64,000 bases of DNA from Dryas octopetala (taxonomy: Eukaryota > Streptophyta > Magnoliopsida > Rosales > Rosaceae): NCBI GenBank assembly GCA_963921425.1, contig OY992835.1, positions 9,486,001 through 9,550,000 of the forward strand, written 5' to 3'. A program made the translations under genes and the position numbers. This document shows, in pieces, positions 23,650 through 35,957 of the stretch (position 1 is the first letter of the stretch; each line of letters begins with the position of its first letter). The notes below the pieces were generated by a model. The model was not told the origin of the DNA and did no database searches. It saw nothing but the letters and a program-made list of their open reading frames with translations.

Positions 23650-24804
23650 CAAGGAGTAAAATTTCGAAATTTTTGATGTTTTGAGTTATGAAAATTTTAA
23701 CACAATACCAAGTATTTTTCGTCAAAATTTCGAAAATTTTGGGAAAAGTTTGGTGGAAATTTCGGATTTTAAAAACAAAATCATTTTTTTTCATTTTTCA
23801 TTTCCCCATTCTCTCTCTTCACCTCACTTTCTCTCTCCCCGTCCCGATTTATCTCCTTTCTCTTCCCCTCCTTGCGCGTGTGACCGGACCACCATTCCCG
23901 GCCAATTTTCGGCGACCTAAGGCCATCAACGTGACTCCTAGCCGCCGACCATCCTCCCCTAAACCACCTCGACAATGGCCAGTCTCCCCTGTGCACAGGA
24001 TCAACTCGTAAAGCTTTCCTTTGCTGCCGGCTTGTTTCACTGATTTCGGCCACTTCTGGTCTCCAATCACAAAAATTCTTGGTGGGGTTTCCTCCCCTCA
24101 CCATAGGCTTTCATTCCCTAAAGATTTGTTTTCCAATTTTTTAGAATTTTTGAAATTGATATTTTAGGGATTTATACCCATTTTGGGTCTAGTTTTAATT
24201 GAGCTAAATTGAGTTGTTTTTCCTTTCATTAGAGTGTCTAACAGGAAATTGGGCTTGATTTTGGGTTGAATTTAAATTTTTCCGACAAACTGTCGCTGCC
24301 TCTGGTAGTGGCGGCGGGTTAGTTCTCTTTTGACCCAATTCGACCATGGAAGACAGTGATTATTCTTCATGGGTGATTATTCTTCACAGTTCGTACACCT
24401 TCTCTGCATATGAGGATATTGAAGACAATGAACATTTTCAATCTTATAGAAGCTATATGTGGTATTGATTATTTATGTAATTCATGATGTAATATTGTAG
24501 TATAAATAAAATTGAAGTGTGTATTCAATAAAATTTCTGTAATTATTAATTAATGAACTATTTTTTTAATATTATTTGTCTCCAGCGCGCATTATATTCA
24601 TCTTATATCACATGAAACTTATTATATAATTTAGTTTCTTCAATATTTTTTTATTAATGTAGTAGATAATATGCTAAATAAACATTGAATAAAGTTTTAT
24701 TCAAAATTTTCGTATTTTGATAGCAATTTCCGTTATTTCTATCTAATTTTTGTCGAATTTAAAATTTTTTGAAATTTCTGCGAAATTCAAAATTTTATTC
24801 CTTG
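23650..24804. mobile_element. Non-autonomous hAT-type element, copy B (1,155 bp)
   Basis: The ends are CAAGGAGTAAAATTTCG...AAAATTTTATTCCTTG, flanked by GTCAACAC (23642-23649) and GTCAAAAC (24805-24812), 7 of 8 identical. The last 240 bp closely match copy A at 13555-14790. The middle (23786-24350) is CT- and GC-rich and differs from copy A; it may be captured DNA, but its frames show no known domain. Confidence 0.85.
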
Positions 24805-24812
24805 GTCAAAAC

Positions 24813-25555
24813 TTTAAATGAAAATTTAATTTCTATGTCTACCCTAATATAAATTGACTAGTAAAGAAATATCATTTAATTAAAAAAAATAGCTCACTCA
24901 AACCTATAGCCAAAATTTTCTCAAGCCAAAAACCTATATCAACTAATGGATGCTTAAATCACGATTTGAGAATCCTCAAATGAAGTATGTTGATCATTGT
25001 TTCGAGTTTAACCAAAAAAATTTCTTATTTTTAAAAACTAGAGTCACGATGTGTTTGGCCCACCAAAGCCAAACACGTTGTATGATATTCGGTGATTAAT
25101 CGAACATTATGTTACTTGTTCGACAACCCACTACCAAACATAAAGGAGGACGTTTGGTTTTGGTTGGTGGCGCCGAATACCCCAAAATTTCAAAAGAAAA
25201 GAAAAGATTGTTCGATACATGCCAATCGAACCTTTCTACATATGTTTGGTAGGTAGTTGCTGAATCTCCCGTAGGATGTTCAACACACCAAGGCAAAACA
25301 TTTTGCGGATTTTTTTTAAGAACAACCTTAATATGTTTAAATCATCAACAAAACACTTATGGTTCAATGTATTGCAATCTAAACACAAATTATTTAACAA
25401 ATAACTTAAAATCAAACTCATAAATTCATGATTCAACATTGGGCTCGGTGGTGATGGTGTTGGATCCGATGGTGATGGTGTAGGATTTCAATGTGATTTA
25501 TTGGGTATAGAGAATAGGAACAGGTTCAGTGTGTTTTTTGAGTTTTAGTAAATGT
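24813..25555. other. Intergenic, nothing recognised
   Basis: Contains CGAACA/TTCGAC and CCAAACA motifs at about 25030-25270, suggesting an old transposon fragment without readable ends. Confidence 0.35.
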
Positions 25556-26184
25556 TAGGGATGGCAACGGGGCGGGTCGAGGCCGAGGATGCCTTCTTCG
25601 TCCCCCGTCCTCGATTCTTTTTTATTCCCCGAATTCGCCTAAATTCCCTTGGCAATTAAACGGGGATTCCCTGACCTCGACCCCGCCGAGGAATTCCCCT
25701 CTAAACCCGCCCTAAATTCTCGAATCCCACCTCTTGTTTTTTTTTTTTTTTTGCCTTAATACACTAATAGTTAAAATCATGCATGTTTTAATATGTAAAA
25801 AAATTTCATGTGCTAAAAACAAACTATTATAGATATAAGTGATAGATACTACCAACCACCAATCTTTTTTTATAGATGTATTAGTAATGTGCAAAAACAA
25901 ATCTGATAGTTTATAATTATAAATCCATAAATCCATATACCATACATCCATAATTCATAAATCTATAAGTCCATAAATACACATGATACATATATTCTAA
26001 TATTAACACATTTAATATTAAAAAAAATAAAGTATATATATAATCGGGGTGGGTTCGGGGTCGGAAGAACCACTACCATACCCGCCTCGTCCCCGATCAG
26101 TTCCTCGTTTAGCATCTCTATTTATTTTTTAATCGGATCGGTCTCTGAGGGGACCTGAATCCACTGGTATTTTTGCCATCCTTA
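25556..26184. mobile_element. hAT-like non-autonomous element (about 629 bp)
   Basis: Terminal repeats TAGGGATGGCAA and, reversed, TAAGGATGGCAA (11 of 12). Subterminal GGGGCGGG/CCCCGAC motifs occur at both ends. Flanks GTAAATGT and GTAAGAAT agree at only 5 of 8 bases, so the duplication is either decayed or the ends are slightly misplaced. No transposase frame. Confidence 0.7.
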
Positions 26185-26203
26185 GTAAGAATATTTTTGA
26201 AAA

Positions 26204-26751
26204 GAGAAAATTACAGATTTGGTCCACTTATTTTATACCTAGTTCAATTTTGGTCCATAATCTTTTTTAAGTTCTGTTTTGGTCCACTAATTGTTTCATT
26301 TGTTCAGTAAAGGTCCAGATTTGTGACTTTAAATCCTTTGGGTTGTGTTTTCTTCAATTATAATTGAACTATAAGTTATATTTCATCATTTCTTAGTCAT
26401 AAAAACAAATTTGGAGTATTATAATCTAAAAGAATTGAGATTGGGTGAAGTTTGAAAAATTGGCAGTTTCTGGTACCCTACTTTGGGGTCAATTATCTTG
26501 AGTTTTAGAACTCCAATTTGAATGATTTTTATATGGTTGTAAAGAAGAAATACATAGCTTTAAAACAAGTATATGTTCGCTGAATTTGGGTGAGATTTGA
26601 TAGGATAAAAAGCATGCCAAATTTGAGAAAACAAATATGGACCTTTACTGAACAAGTGGAACATTTAGTGGACCAAAACAGAACTTAAAAAAGATTGTGG
26701 ACCAAAATTGAACTAGGTATAAAATAACTGGACTAAATCTGTAATTTCCTC
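26204..26751. mobile_element. Long-TIR Mutator-like MITE (548 bp)
   Basis: Inverted arms of about 120 bp (GAGAAAATTACAGATTTGG and its partner CTAAATCTGTAATTTCCTC) are flanked by perfect 9-bp duplications TTTTGAAAA (26195-26203 and 26752-26760). Non-coding. Confidence 0.9.
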
Positions 26752-26760
26752 TTTTGAAAA

Positions 26761-27485
26761 TGTTGTTGAGTATAGTAATAAAGCTTTATAATTTAAATTA
26801 TGAAGTTGGGTGTAGATTGTGTGGTAGCCTGGTAGGGATAAAAATAAATTAGTTGGTTCCAAATAGTAGCACTCTAAAGTTTCACCATTAGTGGTGGAAC
26901 ATTTTAGCATCTCTTGGCAAGCATTAGTGGTATACTTGTTTGGATACTAACCAACGGAAACTTATAAACTCAAGCTGGAAAGAAAGAGAATAACATGGTT
27001 TATTTTCAGTGTCTGTAAAGATTTGAGTCGAGTGTTTAAATGTTCGTTGCAAGTATTTCATCACTCACACAAATGTTTGAAGTCTCATCATTGTAAATGT
27101 ACGTTAGTTGCATCAACAAATACATCAAATTAGTCATCTCTATAGTTTTTGGGTATATGTTACATTTGTAGAATTTCAATACACACATATCCAAATAAAA
27201 AATCAGCTTTAAAAATTCAAAAAATTGATTGCAATCGTCAGTAGCTTTCAAACACTTACAAGCAGAGTTCGAACGCCCCATTGAAAGGTGAAACAAAATT
27301 AATTATATAACCAAATAATTTTTAAGGTGTTTGATTTTTATAGAAATAATTTTTAAATGGTAATCTAAAAAGTAAATAGTTTTGATTATGAAATTACACT
27401 GCAAAATAAAAAGAAAAAAGAAAAAAGTCAGAGAAGATGTAGAAAGGAGAATCTAGATAGCATGCCTCCAAATTTAAAATGTGAA
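26761..27485. other. Intergenic, nothing recognised
   Basis: AT-rich sequence up to the LINE target duplication. No supported frame. Confidence 0.4.
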
Positions 27486-27819
27486 TATTTATCATCATAT
27501 TATTTTTTCATTTTTTGATTTAGGGAGAGGGGAAATGAAACTTAGGTGCAGAGGGCAAACTCTATTGCCCTTCCAACTGCATTTATCATCATTTTTTTTG
27601 TTGTTGGTAAAATAGAAGCTACATAGCCAAACAACACAAAAACTAACCAGGAATAGACCTGGGTCTAGCAAGGCCTAACCTATCATCCTCATAGAGGTTT
27701 ACAATATCAGAATGAGAAGAATTAAAAACATAGATGCCCAGATCGCACAAATGGCCCGTGCTAGCCAGCCCATCAGCTACACAATTCTGCTCCCTAAAAA
27801 TATGCCGCACAATCACAAC

Positions 27820-28584
27820 CTAATCTTTGTTAATAATGTCTTTACAACCACAAATAATGCTAAGGAGGGGATGATATTTATCCACAGGATTTAAGATAAG
27901 ATTTACAGCAATAGCCGAATCCAATTCAACATTAAGCTTTCTACAGCCAGCATCCCAAGCCAATAAAAGACCTTTATATAGCCCCCATAATTCAGCATCA
28001 AGAACTTGCCCTTTTCCTAGATTCACAACAAAACAATTGATCCAATTACCTTGAGCATCTCTCAAAACTCCTCTAGTAAAAATACTATCAGTTTCCCTTC
28101 GAAAACTACCATCAGTATTCAGCTTCCACCACCCCTCAGGAGGAAGAAGCGATTTGACCATAATGGATTTCTTAGTATTCATACCAACATCTCTCTTGTT
28201 AGCCTCAAACCACTCCGTAGAGAAATTGAAGATAATCTCATGAGGCCAAGGAGGAACACGAAAAGCAGGCTCAAAAACAATTTTATACCTCCATTTCCAA
28301 ATATGCCGTAAAGCAGCCACAAAAACACTACTCCAAGGGATACCATTAGAAAGACACATTTTAGACTTCAAGTTAACTAACATCCACTCTTCAAAAGGCT
28401 TAGAAAAGGAACCAGTAAACTCTTCAAAATAATTAAGAGTAGGCCAAAGTCTCATTGAACCACCACAACCTAGAAACAAGTGGTCAAGAGACTCTAAAGG
28501 TTGATTGCATCTTGGACAACAACTAGAGCTAACAAGACCTCTTCGCATTCTAGCCTCATTAGTAAGAATTCTAGCATGCAACAT
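27820..28584 (-). pseudogene. LINE ORF2, C-terminal part: zf-RVT and RNase H
   Basis: An open minus-strand stretch of 254 codons starts in the zinc-binding region (CCPRCNQPLESLDHLFLGC) and runs into an RNase H domain with WKLNTDGSF (first Asp), AELWGLYKGL (Glu) and NVELDS (Asp). It is the best-preserved part of the element, but translation from the native start is impossible because of upstream stops and the inserted LTR. Confidence 0.85.
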
Positions 28585-29550
28585 GCACAGTCCACAAAAA
28601 AGACTTCAACTTGGGAGGGATTTTCAGCTTCCAAAGAAAATACCACCACCAATTCACCCACTCATCATTAGTAAATAAGGATTGATAAGTAGATTTCACT
28701 GAAAATTTTCCAAAAGAAGTGAGACCCCATATGAACTGATCGACATTGGCACTACTTCCACTAGCATGAATACCATTAATTACATGCACCACATCAGCAG
28801 GGAGCAGATCTTGAAACAACTCAATTTTCCAGCCTGCAAAAAAAAAAAAAAAAAAAAAAAACTCACAGGAAGATTCTTAAACTCCAGAGGAATAGACCTC
28901 AAAGCTAACAAATGGAGAGGACCAAGACCAGTCCAATCATCCATCCAGAAGTTGGTATTCTCACCAGAACTCACCCTCCACTTAAGCCCCCAGGAAGAAT
29001 TTGAGCACCATAAAGGATTCCTCTCCAAGTAGAGAAACATTTAGTGAAGTTCAAATCCTTAGCAGCCATAAGATCCATATCATTAAGATATTTACCATTT
29101 AAAACTTGCACCCATAAACCTTGTTCTTGTTGAAGAAGCCTCCAACCAGACTTCGCAAGGAGAGCCTGATTCATTAAGATAGATTTTTTCAACCCCAAAC
29201 CCCCATAAATCTTGGGAGAACAAACTTTATCCCAATTCACTAGATGAATCTTAGTTTTCTCAATAGTAAAACCCCAGAGAAAGTTTCTATTAAGTTTATC
29301 TAGATGAGAACAAATAGTACTGGGCAGCTTCACAGACTGCATGGTGTACACATGCATAGCGGAAGTCACAGATTGAAGAAGAGTCAACCTCCCTGCCAAA
29401 GACAAAGTGGCACTCTTCCAAGCAGCAAGCCTAATCTGAACTTTATCCACCAGATGCTTATAGGTAGCCACACCACTTCTAGCATGAATTAAAGGCACCC
29501 CCAAATACTTACCTAAATTATCAGTTAAGGGAGAGCCACAAATATCAGAG
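28571..29550 (-). pseudogene. LINE ORF2, middle part: reverse transcriptase end and zf-RVT
   Basis: Minus-strand frames read ISDICGSPLTDNLGKYLGVP (29550 downward), SATLSLAGRLTLLQSVTSAM and NRNFLWGFTIEKTKIHLVNW, the thumb and connector region after the reverse transcriptase palm. TYQSLFTNDEW...FLWKLKIPPKLKSFLWTVHV (28571-28690) then forms the zf-RVT start. A poly(A/T) run at about 28838-28860 disrupts the frame. Confidence 0.85.
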
Positions 29551-29555
29551 ATTTG

Positions 29556-31251
29556 TGTTGAATGTTCATTTTGCATCATTTTATGATACTAACTTCCTAA
29601 CCTAGAGTGCAAGAACTCCACATTTTTGTGTATTTTGGTTTAGTTTTATGTTTTGTAGGTCAAATGAAGCTTTGATGAAGAAAGGAGCCAAATGGGGCAA
29701 TTTTGAGCTAAAAATGGAAAAAATGGAAAAAAGAATCTTGAGAGAATCTTCTAGAAGAATCTGAAATATGGAAGGAATCTTTGGAAAATCTGGGACAGAA
29801 TCTTTGGAGGAATCTTTTTTGTCAAGGTTGACTTTTGGTCAAAGTCAACGGTCAAAGGTCAAAGAATGGTCAACCATGCCACATCATCACATGACATGGA
29901 CCACACATGCAGCCCATGCACTACGGATGTTAGCTTCACAGAAATTTTACGGTTCTCGATTTCGAGTTGTTTAGCTTAAGATATGGCTGTTTTAGTAAAG
30001 GTAGCGCATCTGTTCCGCGGCTAGAAAATCAAGTTATGCCCAAAAGAGTCAAAATTCAGCCCAAGGCCCATTTTTGGCAGAAAATTAGAAGCCTTGTGGG
30101 ACAAGGAAAGCCTCACTTCCTCACTCCTATATAAGGATCTCATTCTCTCACAATTGAAGAACCTGAACCTTGAATTTTGCAATTTATTTACTTAGTATTT
30201 TCAGAATTTTAGAGAGGAAGAGAAAGAGGGAGGTGTGACACAAAGGGAAGAGGAGCCTTGCCGAACCCTAGCTTGTGCCTTAAGCCTTGCCGCAGCCACC
30301 CTTGTTTCTTCTTGTCTTCTTCTTTTGTTTTTCTTGTTTCTTCGTAGTTGTTTTGTTAAGCAACAATGGATTGACGATTTATATATATATATATTTTGTT
30401 TCTTTAATTTTCTGTTTATGTTTTGATTTTAGTTTTGCATTGTTAAGATGATGATGAAGCTCTTATTTTTTTATTCGATGTTGATTTATGGTTAATGAAA
30501 TAAAGCCATGTGATTTAATGTGATGTTTGCATGCGATAAATTCCTATTGTCTAGTGTAATTGATTCTATTTGTTTGCACTCTTTGACTAGCTACCTTAGA
30601 GTTGTTTGCATATAGTAATTGTTATGAAATTGAGAGGTGATAATCAAGCTAATAATTCAGTAGGTAACAATGAGGTATCCTAAGAACTTGTCTTTGATAA
30701 ATAAGTTTCATAGATGTCATCTAGATCAATAATCAAGATACTATCATACTCTATGTATTTGTCGTTTTCATATAATCTTATTGACTTTTGCATGGTTAAC
30801 AGCTTAGGTAGACGATAATCAAGCTTCCTAAAAACATGTGAGTTAACTAGGTTAAGTTGCGATAATCAAGCTCTAAATTTATGAATAAGGAAAACAATAG
30901 TTAGGCGAGTATCCGATAATCAAGGCATCCCGGCCGGCAAACTTTATTGTATGTGTTCACTTTGAATTGCATGTCACCATAATAGTTGTAATCTTATAAT
31001 ATGTGGTGGATTCTGAATTCTTAACAATGTCGTGTTTTGTGTGTGTGTGTGTCTCATCTCTACAAATCCTCCTATTAGTAGTATTTCTAATATGTCAAGT
31101 TGAGTTGGTTTATTGATACTAAACCCATTCTCTATGGGATCGACCTCGTACTTTGCACCCTTTGCTACCATGAGATTTGTGCACTTGCGAGTAAACTTAG
31201 AGCTTTGGTAAGTATTCGTGTTAATTAATTTGCTCTAAGAAAACAACAACA
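29556..31251. mobile_element. Solo LTR (1,696 bp) inserted in the LINE
   Basis: Starts TGTTGAATG and ends ACAACAACA, giving TG...CA ends with a 5-bp inverted TGTTG/CAACA. It is flanked by perfect 5-bp duplications ATTTG (29551-29555 and 31252-31256). It contains a TATA-like CCTATATAAGG at about 30126 and the phrase GGGATCGACCTC near 31137, common near the ends of large plant Ty3/gypsy LTRs. The motif GATAATCAAG recurs at about 30640, 30814, 30860 and 30916. No primer-binding site, gag or pol is present, so only the LTR remains. The LTR orientation is probably plus. Confidence 0.85.
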
Positions 31252-31256
31252 ATTTG

Positions 31257-33500
31257 CTTAGCCATCCTACTATCAGTGTTGGGAGAACAAAAAACTCTTG
31301 ACTTCTCATAACTCACTTATTGCCCAGAAGCCAGACAAAAGCTATCCAGACATTATTGCATTATATGAGCCTGCTCAACAGAAGCCTCAGCAAAAAGGAT
31401 GAGATCATCTGCAAAAAAAAGATGGGCCACTGCAGGACCATTTTGAGTCAACAAAACTGGCTTCCAGAAACCATTGAGAACTTGGGCAGCAATTAAATGA
31501 GACAGCTTCTACATGCAAAGAACAAACAAATAGGGAGACAAAGGGTCTCCTTGCCTTAAGCCACTTCCAGGAAGGATTTCAGTAGACATCTCACCATTAA
31601 CAAGGACTTTATACTTCACGGAGGTAAAACATTGCACAATAAGCTCAAACAACCTTCCTTTAATCCCAACTTCCTAGAGAACATCCCTTATAAACTTCCA
31701 CTGCATCTTATTATAGGCCTTTGCAAGGTCAATTTTCCAAGCAAAGAAACCCATTCTGCCTTTAGCTATTCGAAACTTATGAAACACTTCCTGAGTAACC
31801 ACTATATTATCCACAATTTGTCTACCAGGGACAAAACTCACTTGCATAGGAGATACCAGCTTACACATTAGAGGCCTCAACTTATGCACCACAATCTTAG
31901 AAACGACCTTGTAAAGGGTGTTACACAACCTTATGGCCCTTAACTGAGACATAGTAAGAGGACTACTCACCTTCGGCACCAGAGAAATACGAGTATCGTT
32001 AAGCCCTTTAGGAATCTCAGCTAAGGCAAAGCAAGACTTCACCATAAGAATGACATCATGTTGACAGAGAGGCCAAATGTGCCGGAAGAACTTTGCTAGC
32101 ATCCCATTAGGACCAGGAACCTTCAACCTTCAACCCTCCAATGGAGAACAAGCTATTCATTACATCTAAATCATTAACATAGGCATTCAAGTGCTCCAAG
32201 TCATGATGATTAAGGCAAAGAAATAAGTTAGGAAAGTTACCACTCAGACCTTCCACTTCCTTAGAACTATACATATTAGAAAAATATTGAAGCACAATCT
32301 CTTGCATCTTAGCTTTACCAGACTGCCAAGTACCATAGACATCATTTAACCCTTCCAACCTATTCCTCCTCCTTCTAACAACAGTGGATAGATGGAAGAA
32401 ATTGGCCGGTATTACGATCTCCTTCTTTTAACCAGGTATTTCTTGATTTCTGAAGCCAAAATAATTCTTCATGCTTAAGAATAGCACTGTACTAACTACT
32501 AAGCTCTTTTTCCAAACTAAGAAGATAAGGAGAACTACCCTTGAAAAAGGCTCTCTGAATCCCCCCAAGTCTAGCTAGCAACCTCCTTTTAGATTGAAAC
32601 AAATTACCAAAAATTTCCTTATTCCATTTAAGAATAGCAGTAGAAAAATGCTTCACTTTATCAGAGATAACACCATTATTTTGCAGCCAATCTTTCTTAG
32701 AAAAATCTAGAAAATTCGCATGATTCAACCACATAGCTTCAAACCTAAAAGGCTTTAAATTACCCCTTGGGATATGAGAGCTATAAAGAGAAACCATAAT
32801 AGAACAATGATCCGATTTGACTCTTGGGAGGTGCTTGACAAAAGCTTCCGGGAAAGCATGTCTCCAAGTAATGTTAGCAATGCCCCTGTCAAGTCTTTCC
32901 TACACGATAGCATCATCCCTCTTACCACACCAAGTATAGTCAACACCCACATAGCCAAGATCAATCAGAGAGTGCTTATCAATCCAACTAGCAAAGCTCT
33001 TACCACCAACAAAACTCTTACCGGCCCCCACTTTTATTAGCTCCAGACACTAGCTCATTAAAATCTCTGACCCCGAACCATGGAAGAGAAGAACTAGCGA
33101 GAACACCATCCAAGTAATGCCACAGGGACTCCCTCACAGAAGGACAAAGGCTAGCATAGACAACAGACATAAGATAGTCCCTCTAAGAAGACTGAGAAAC
33201 TAAGGCAGTGATAGTTTGATTAATGCTACCAAAAACATGAAGCTTAACCTTACTATCATTCTAGAGAAGCCATAAGCCTCCTGAAAACCCAATAGCCTCA
33301 ACAATAAAATGACTTGAAAAACCAAGTCTCTTAATCACTTTAGCATCTTTATGAGCACTAATCCTTGGTTCATAAAGAACAAGAACATATCTACTTTATT
33401 TATAATAGATAAATCCTTAATGATACCAGGAAGTCTTTTATCCCCAGCACCTCTAACATTCCAATAAATAACTATCATTAAGAATAGGCTAAATAAAACA
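31257..33500 (-). pseudogene. LINE ORF2, 5' part: endonuclease and reverse transcriptase
   Basis: Begins with VIYWNVRGAGDKRLPGIIKD (about 33475), the N-terminus of the exonuclease-endonuclease-phosphatase domain. It continues through endonuclease and linker segments (FRFEAMWLNH, WNKEIFGNLF) to the reverse transcriptase (PNGMLAKFFRHIW, RISLVPKV, QVSFVPGRQIVDNI). The catalytic FADD box lies at 31404-31415 (HLFFADDLILFAEA). Several stops and frame shifts break it, for example after 32107 and around 31505. The domain continues beyond the LTR at 29550. Confidence 0.85.
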
Positions 33501-33522
33501 GTAACCCACATGGACAAAACCA

Positions 33523-35385
33523 TTAAGAAAGGCACATCTCCTCTGTTATATTAGCATAGGCCATTAGCTCCTGAGAATACTCAACAACAACCGTGTCATC
33601 CATATCAATAGCATCAATAAACTGAGTTTCTTCAACTCTAGAGACATAGTCTAAATTATCATAACATATCTCACTACCAACACCACCCCGATCAGGAGGC
33701 TCAAGGGGAAGATCTCTCACAGATAACCCATCACCCACAGCCATATCATCCATTAGTTGCCCATCAGACATAGCTACAGCAACAACAAAATTATTAGCCA
33801 AGACCACAAAATCAGAAGCAACCTTACTAGTGCCAGTAACAACACCAGTAATCGTCCCTACCCTAGGGACATTGGAAACATCTTTCAAAAATTTTCTTGG
33901 TCTACCAACCCCCCTCTTGACATGAGGCACAACAACAGCTTTATCCAGATCCTTACCAACATCCTTAACAATCACAGGATCAGAATAACCTCTCCCTTGC
34001 CTATTAGATCCTTTAAAGCCATCCTTAGATATACCATGCTCAGACTGAGCTTTTCCAGACTTCCCTTTTCCTTTACCGAATTTACCAACAGTCACAGAGC
34101 CATTATGGCCAGGAATATGATTACTCTTCCCTTTACCACTCCCTTTTGCACCCACACACTCACTCTGAGTAGTCACTTGATTAGTAACATGAGACACACC
34201 TCTCTTCTCAGCCTCTAGTTCAGGGATAAGAATTTCCTCAACATCTTTCAAGTTCAAAACCTTACCTTTTTTTAGAACATTAAACCTGGAACCTTGGGTA
34301 ACCTGCTGACCCTCACCCTTACCATATTTAGCCATAGCTTTTGGAGGCCTTATACGATGATTAGCAACAATACTCCAAGGCCTAATTGAAGGTTTATCGA
34401 TCACAGGAATCACACAAATATCATCTCCCTCATTCATCTGAGCACCCTCCATAGGTAGATCACCACACTCACCATTAACTGCCACTGGACCATCTTCAGC
34501 CTTATATGGAACAACCTAACATCCCTCTCTGTTATGTCCAACCATACCATACTTAAAACAGATTTGAAGAAGATTTTCATATTCAACATACACTCACCTT
34601 CCCTCAACCTCCACAACAGGCAAAAGAGGCTTAGTGATATCAATTTCAACATAAACACGAACGTATTTACCCTTGGTCTGACTAGCAGTATGCACATCAA
34701 CCTCATATATATATATATATATATTACCAATCAAATCACCAATTCGACGAACATATTCAGGCTTAAAAAATTTCACAAAGATACCAGACAATCTCACCCA
34801 AACAGTAAGCCTCTAGATGTGTTCCTCAGCTGCACAAAACCCTGGTCTCCACTTCTGAACAGCAAGATATTGGCCAGCAATGATCTAGGGCCCACCAGTT
34901 AAGACTTTGATATAATCTTCTTCCAATTGGAACCGAGCAATGAAGAAATCATTCTTAAGATCAATCAATTGGAAGGAACCTTTCAGAGCCCAACGATGCT
35001 TCCATCTAGCCGACATGAAATTATAGGTGTGGGATTTGGCCACCAATTTGAGGATTACAGAGTTCCTCTATGAGAGATATAGTTTCTCTTTGACCTGTGG
35101 AGAAAACCAAATTGAAGGTCCCTTCGGCGAGATCGCGACCTCAAAATCCCCTTCGTCTATTACCAACTTATCATCCAGCATACCACACAGAGATTGCACA
35201 TGCATCGGCGAGCTTACAAGTTTATCCATGAAACTCTGAGCAGGTTTCGTCGGTGGAGGAGTCTCCTGCGCAGTCGAAGCAGATTGGGCCTCCACCTGAG
35301 GGAAAAGAGCCTCAGGTCAAAATCACTTAGATCCACAAATCGGACCATCACCAGGAAGATGAATGTTGGTCGTGGAGCTCCTCAC
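33523..35385 (-). pseudogene. LINE ORF1: DUF4283 and zinc-knuckle protein
   Basis: In minus-strand order: an N-terminal segment with SFMDKLVSSPMHVQSL; a DUF4283 region (WKHRWALKGSFQLIDL, FFIARFQLEEDYIKVL); a zinc knuckle CFKYGMVGHNREGC near 34540, in which the usual second Cys is Tyr; then a long Lys/Gly/Val-rich hydrophilic tail (34485-33523). In-frame stops occur near 34890, 34815, 34600 and 34515, and an (AT)n tract is inserted at about 34709-34727. ORF1 of L1 elements binds the element RNA. This copy cannot encode an intact product. Confidence 0.8.
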
Positions 35386-35539
35386 TAGAGGGAGAGCCTT
35401 GAAGATGAACGGTGGCATCTCCGCCACCGTGAAAAAGTCGTTACGACATAAAACACAGTACTATTCCTTAGAACCAACCTTACCAAGCGCGTTTTTCAGT
35501 CAAAAAAATAATAATTAATCGTTATTTATCATCATATTA

Positions 35540-35918
35540 AGTATGCAATTTCACATTAATGACTTGTTTGGTGAGAACGTAAATTTTTTTTTTTTCTGAA
35601 ACAATATACCTTTTTTTTTTGTCTGAAAATATCGTTTCCTTAAAAAATAAAAAGGAAAAACTAAAGAGAGTTACAAGAGCACACAGGACACAGAAAGCTG
35701 CGACTTTGCAGCTGAGAAAGATGAACGCACAACGAAACTCCAAACCCAAAACCCTTTCCTTTCCCCTTCTTCGATTCCCACTCACATTCACCAAACCCTT
35801 ATCCCCTTTTGAAACCCTAGCTCTTCTAACTTTGCTTCTCCAGTTCTCTTCTTGATCTCAAGCACGGCTCCAATTCTCAGAAAATGGTTTGGCTTCTCAC
35901 ACTTTGCAGAATTTGATA

Positions 35919-35957
<39 letters not shown>

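Larger units (their letters stand above)
27503..35522 (-). mobile_element. L1-type LINE, near full length, decayed, interrupted by a solo LTR
   Basis: Flanked by an exact 17-bp direct repeat TATTTATCATCATATTA (27486-27502 and 35523-35539), taken as the target duplication. The minus strand carries in order DUF4283, a zinc knuckle, an endonuclease, reverse transcriptase, zf-RVT and RNase H. The 3' end near 27503 is A-rich on the minus strand. Without the inserted LTR and one 5-bp duplication the element is about 6.3 kb, normal for plant L1. Several in-frame stops mean it is inactive. A shorter ATTTATCATCAT match at 27579 lies inside the 3' tail. Confidence 0.88.

Noticed and set aside
23781-24104. 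Basic, charged minus-strand frame in the hAT copy B core
   Set aside because: Considered as a captured gene fragment, but no motif was recognised and the plus strand is similarly open.
27576-27592. Alternative LINE 3' boundary at a second ATTTATCATCAT
   Set aside because: Only 12 bp match the 5' flank, compared with 17 bp at 27486. The longer repeat was taken as the target duplication.
33757-34218. 153-codon plus-strand frame
   Set aside because: Antisense shadow of LINE ORF1.
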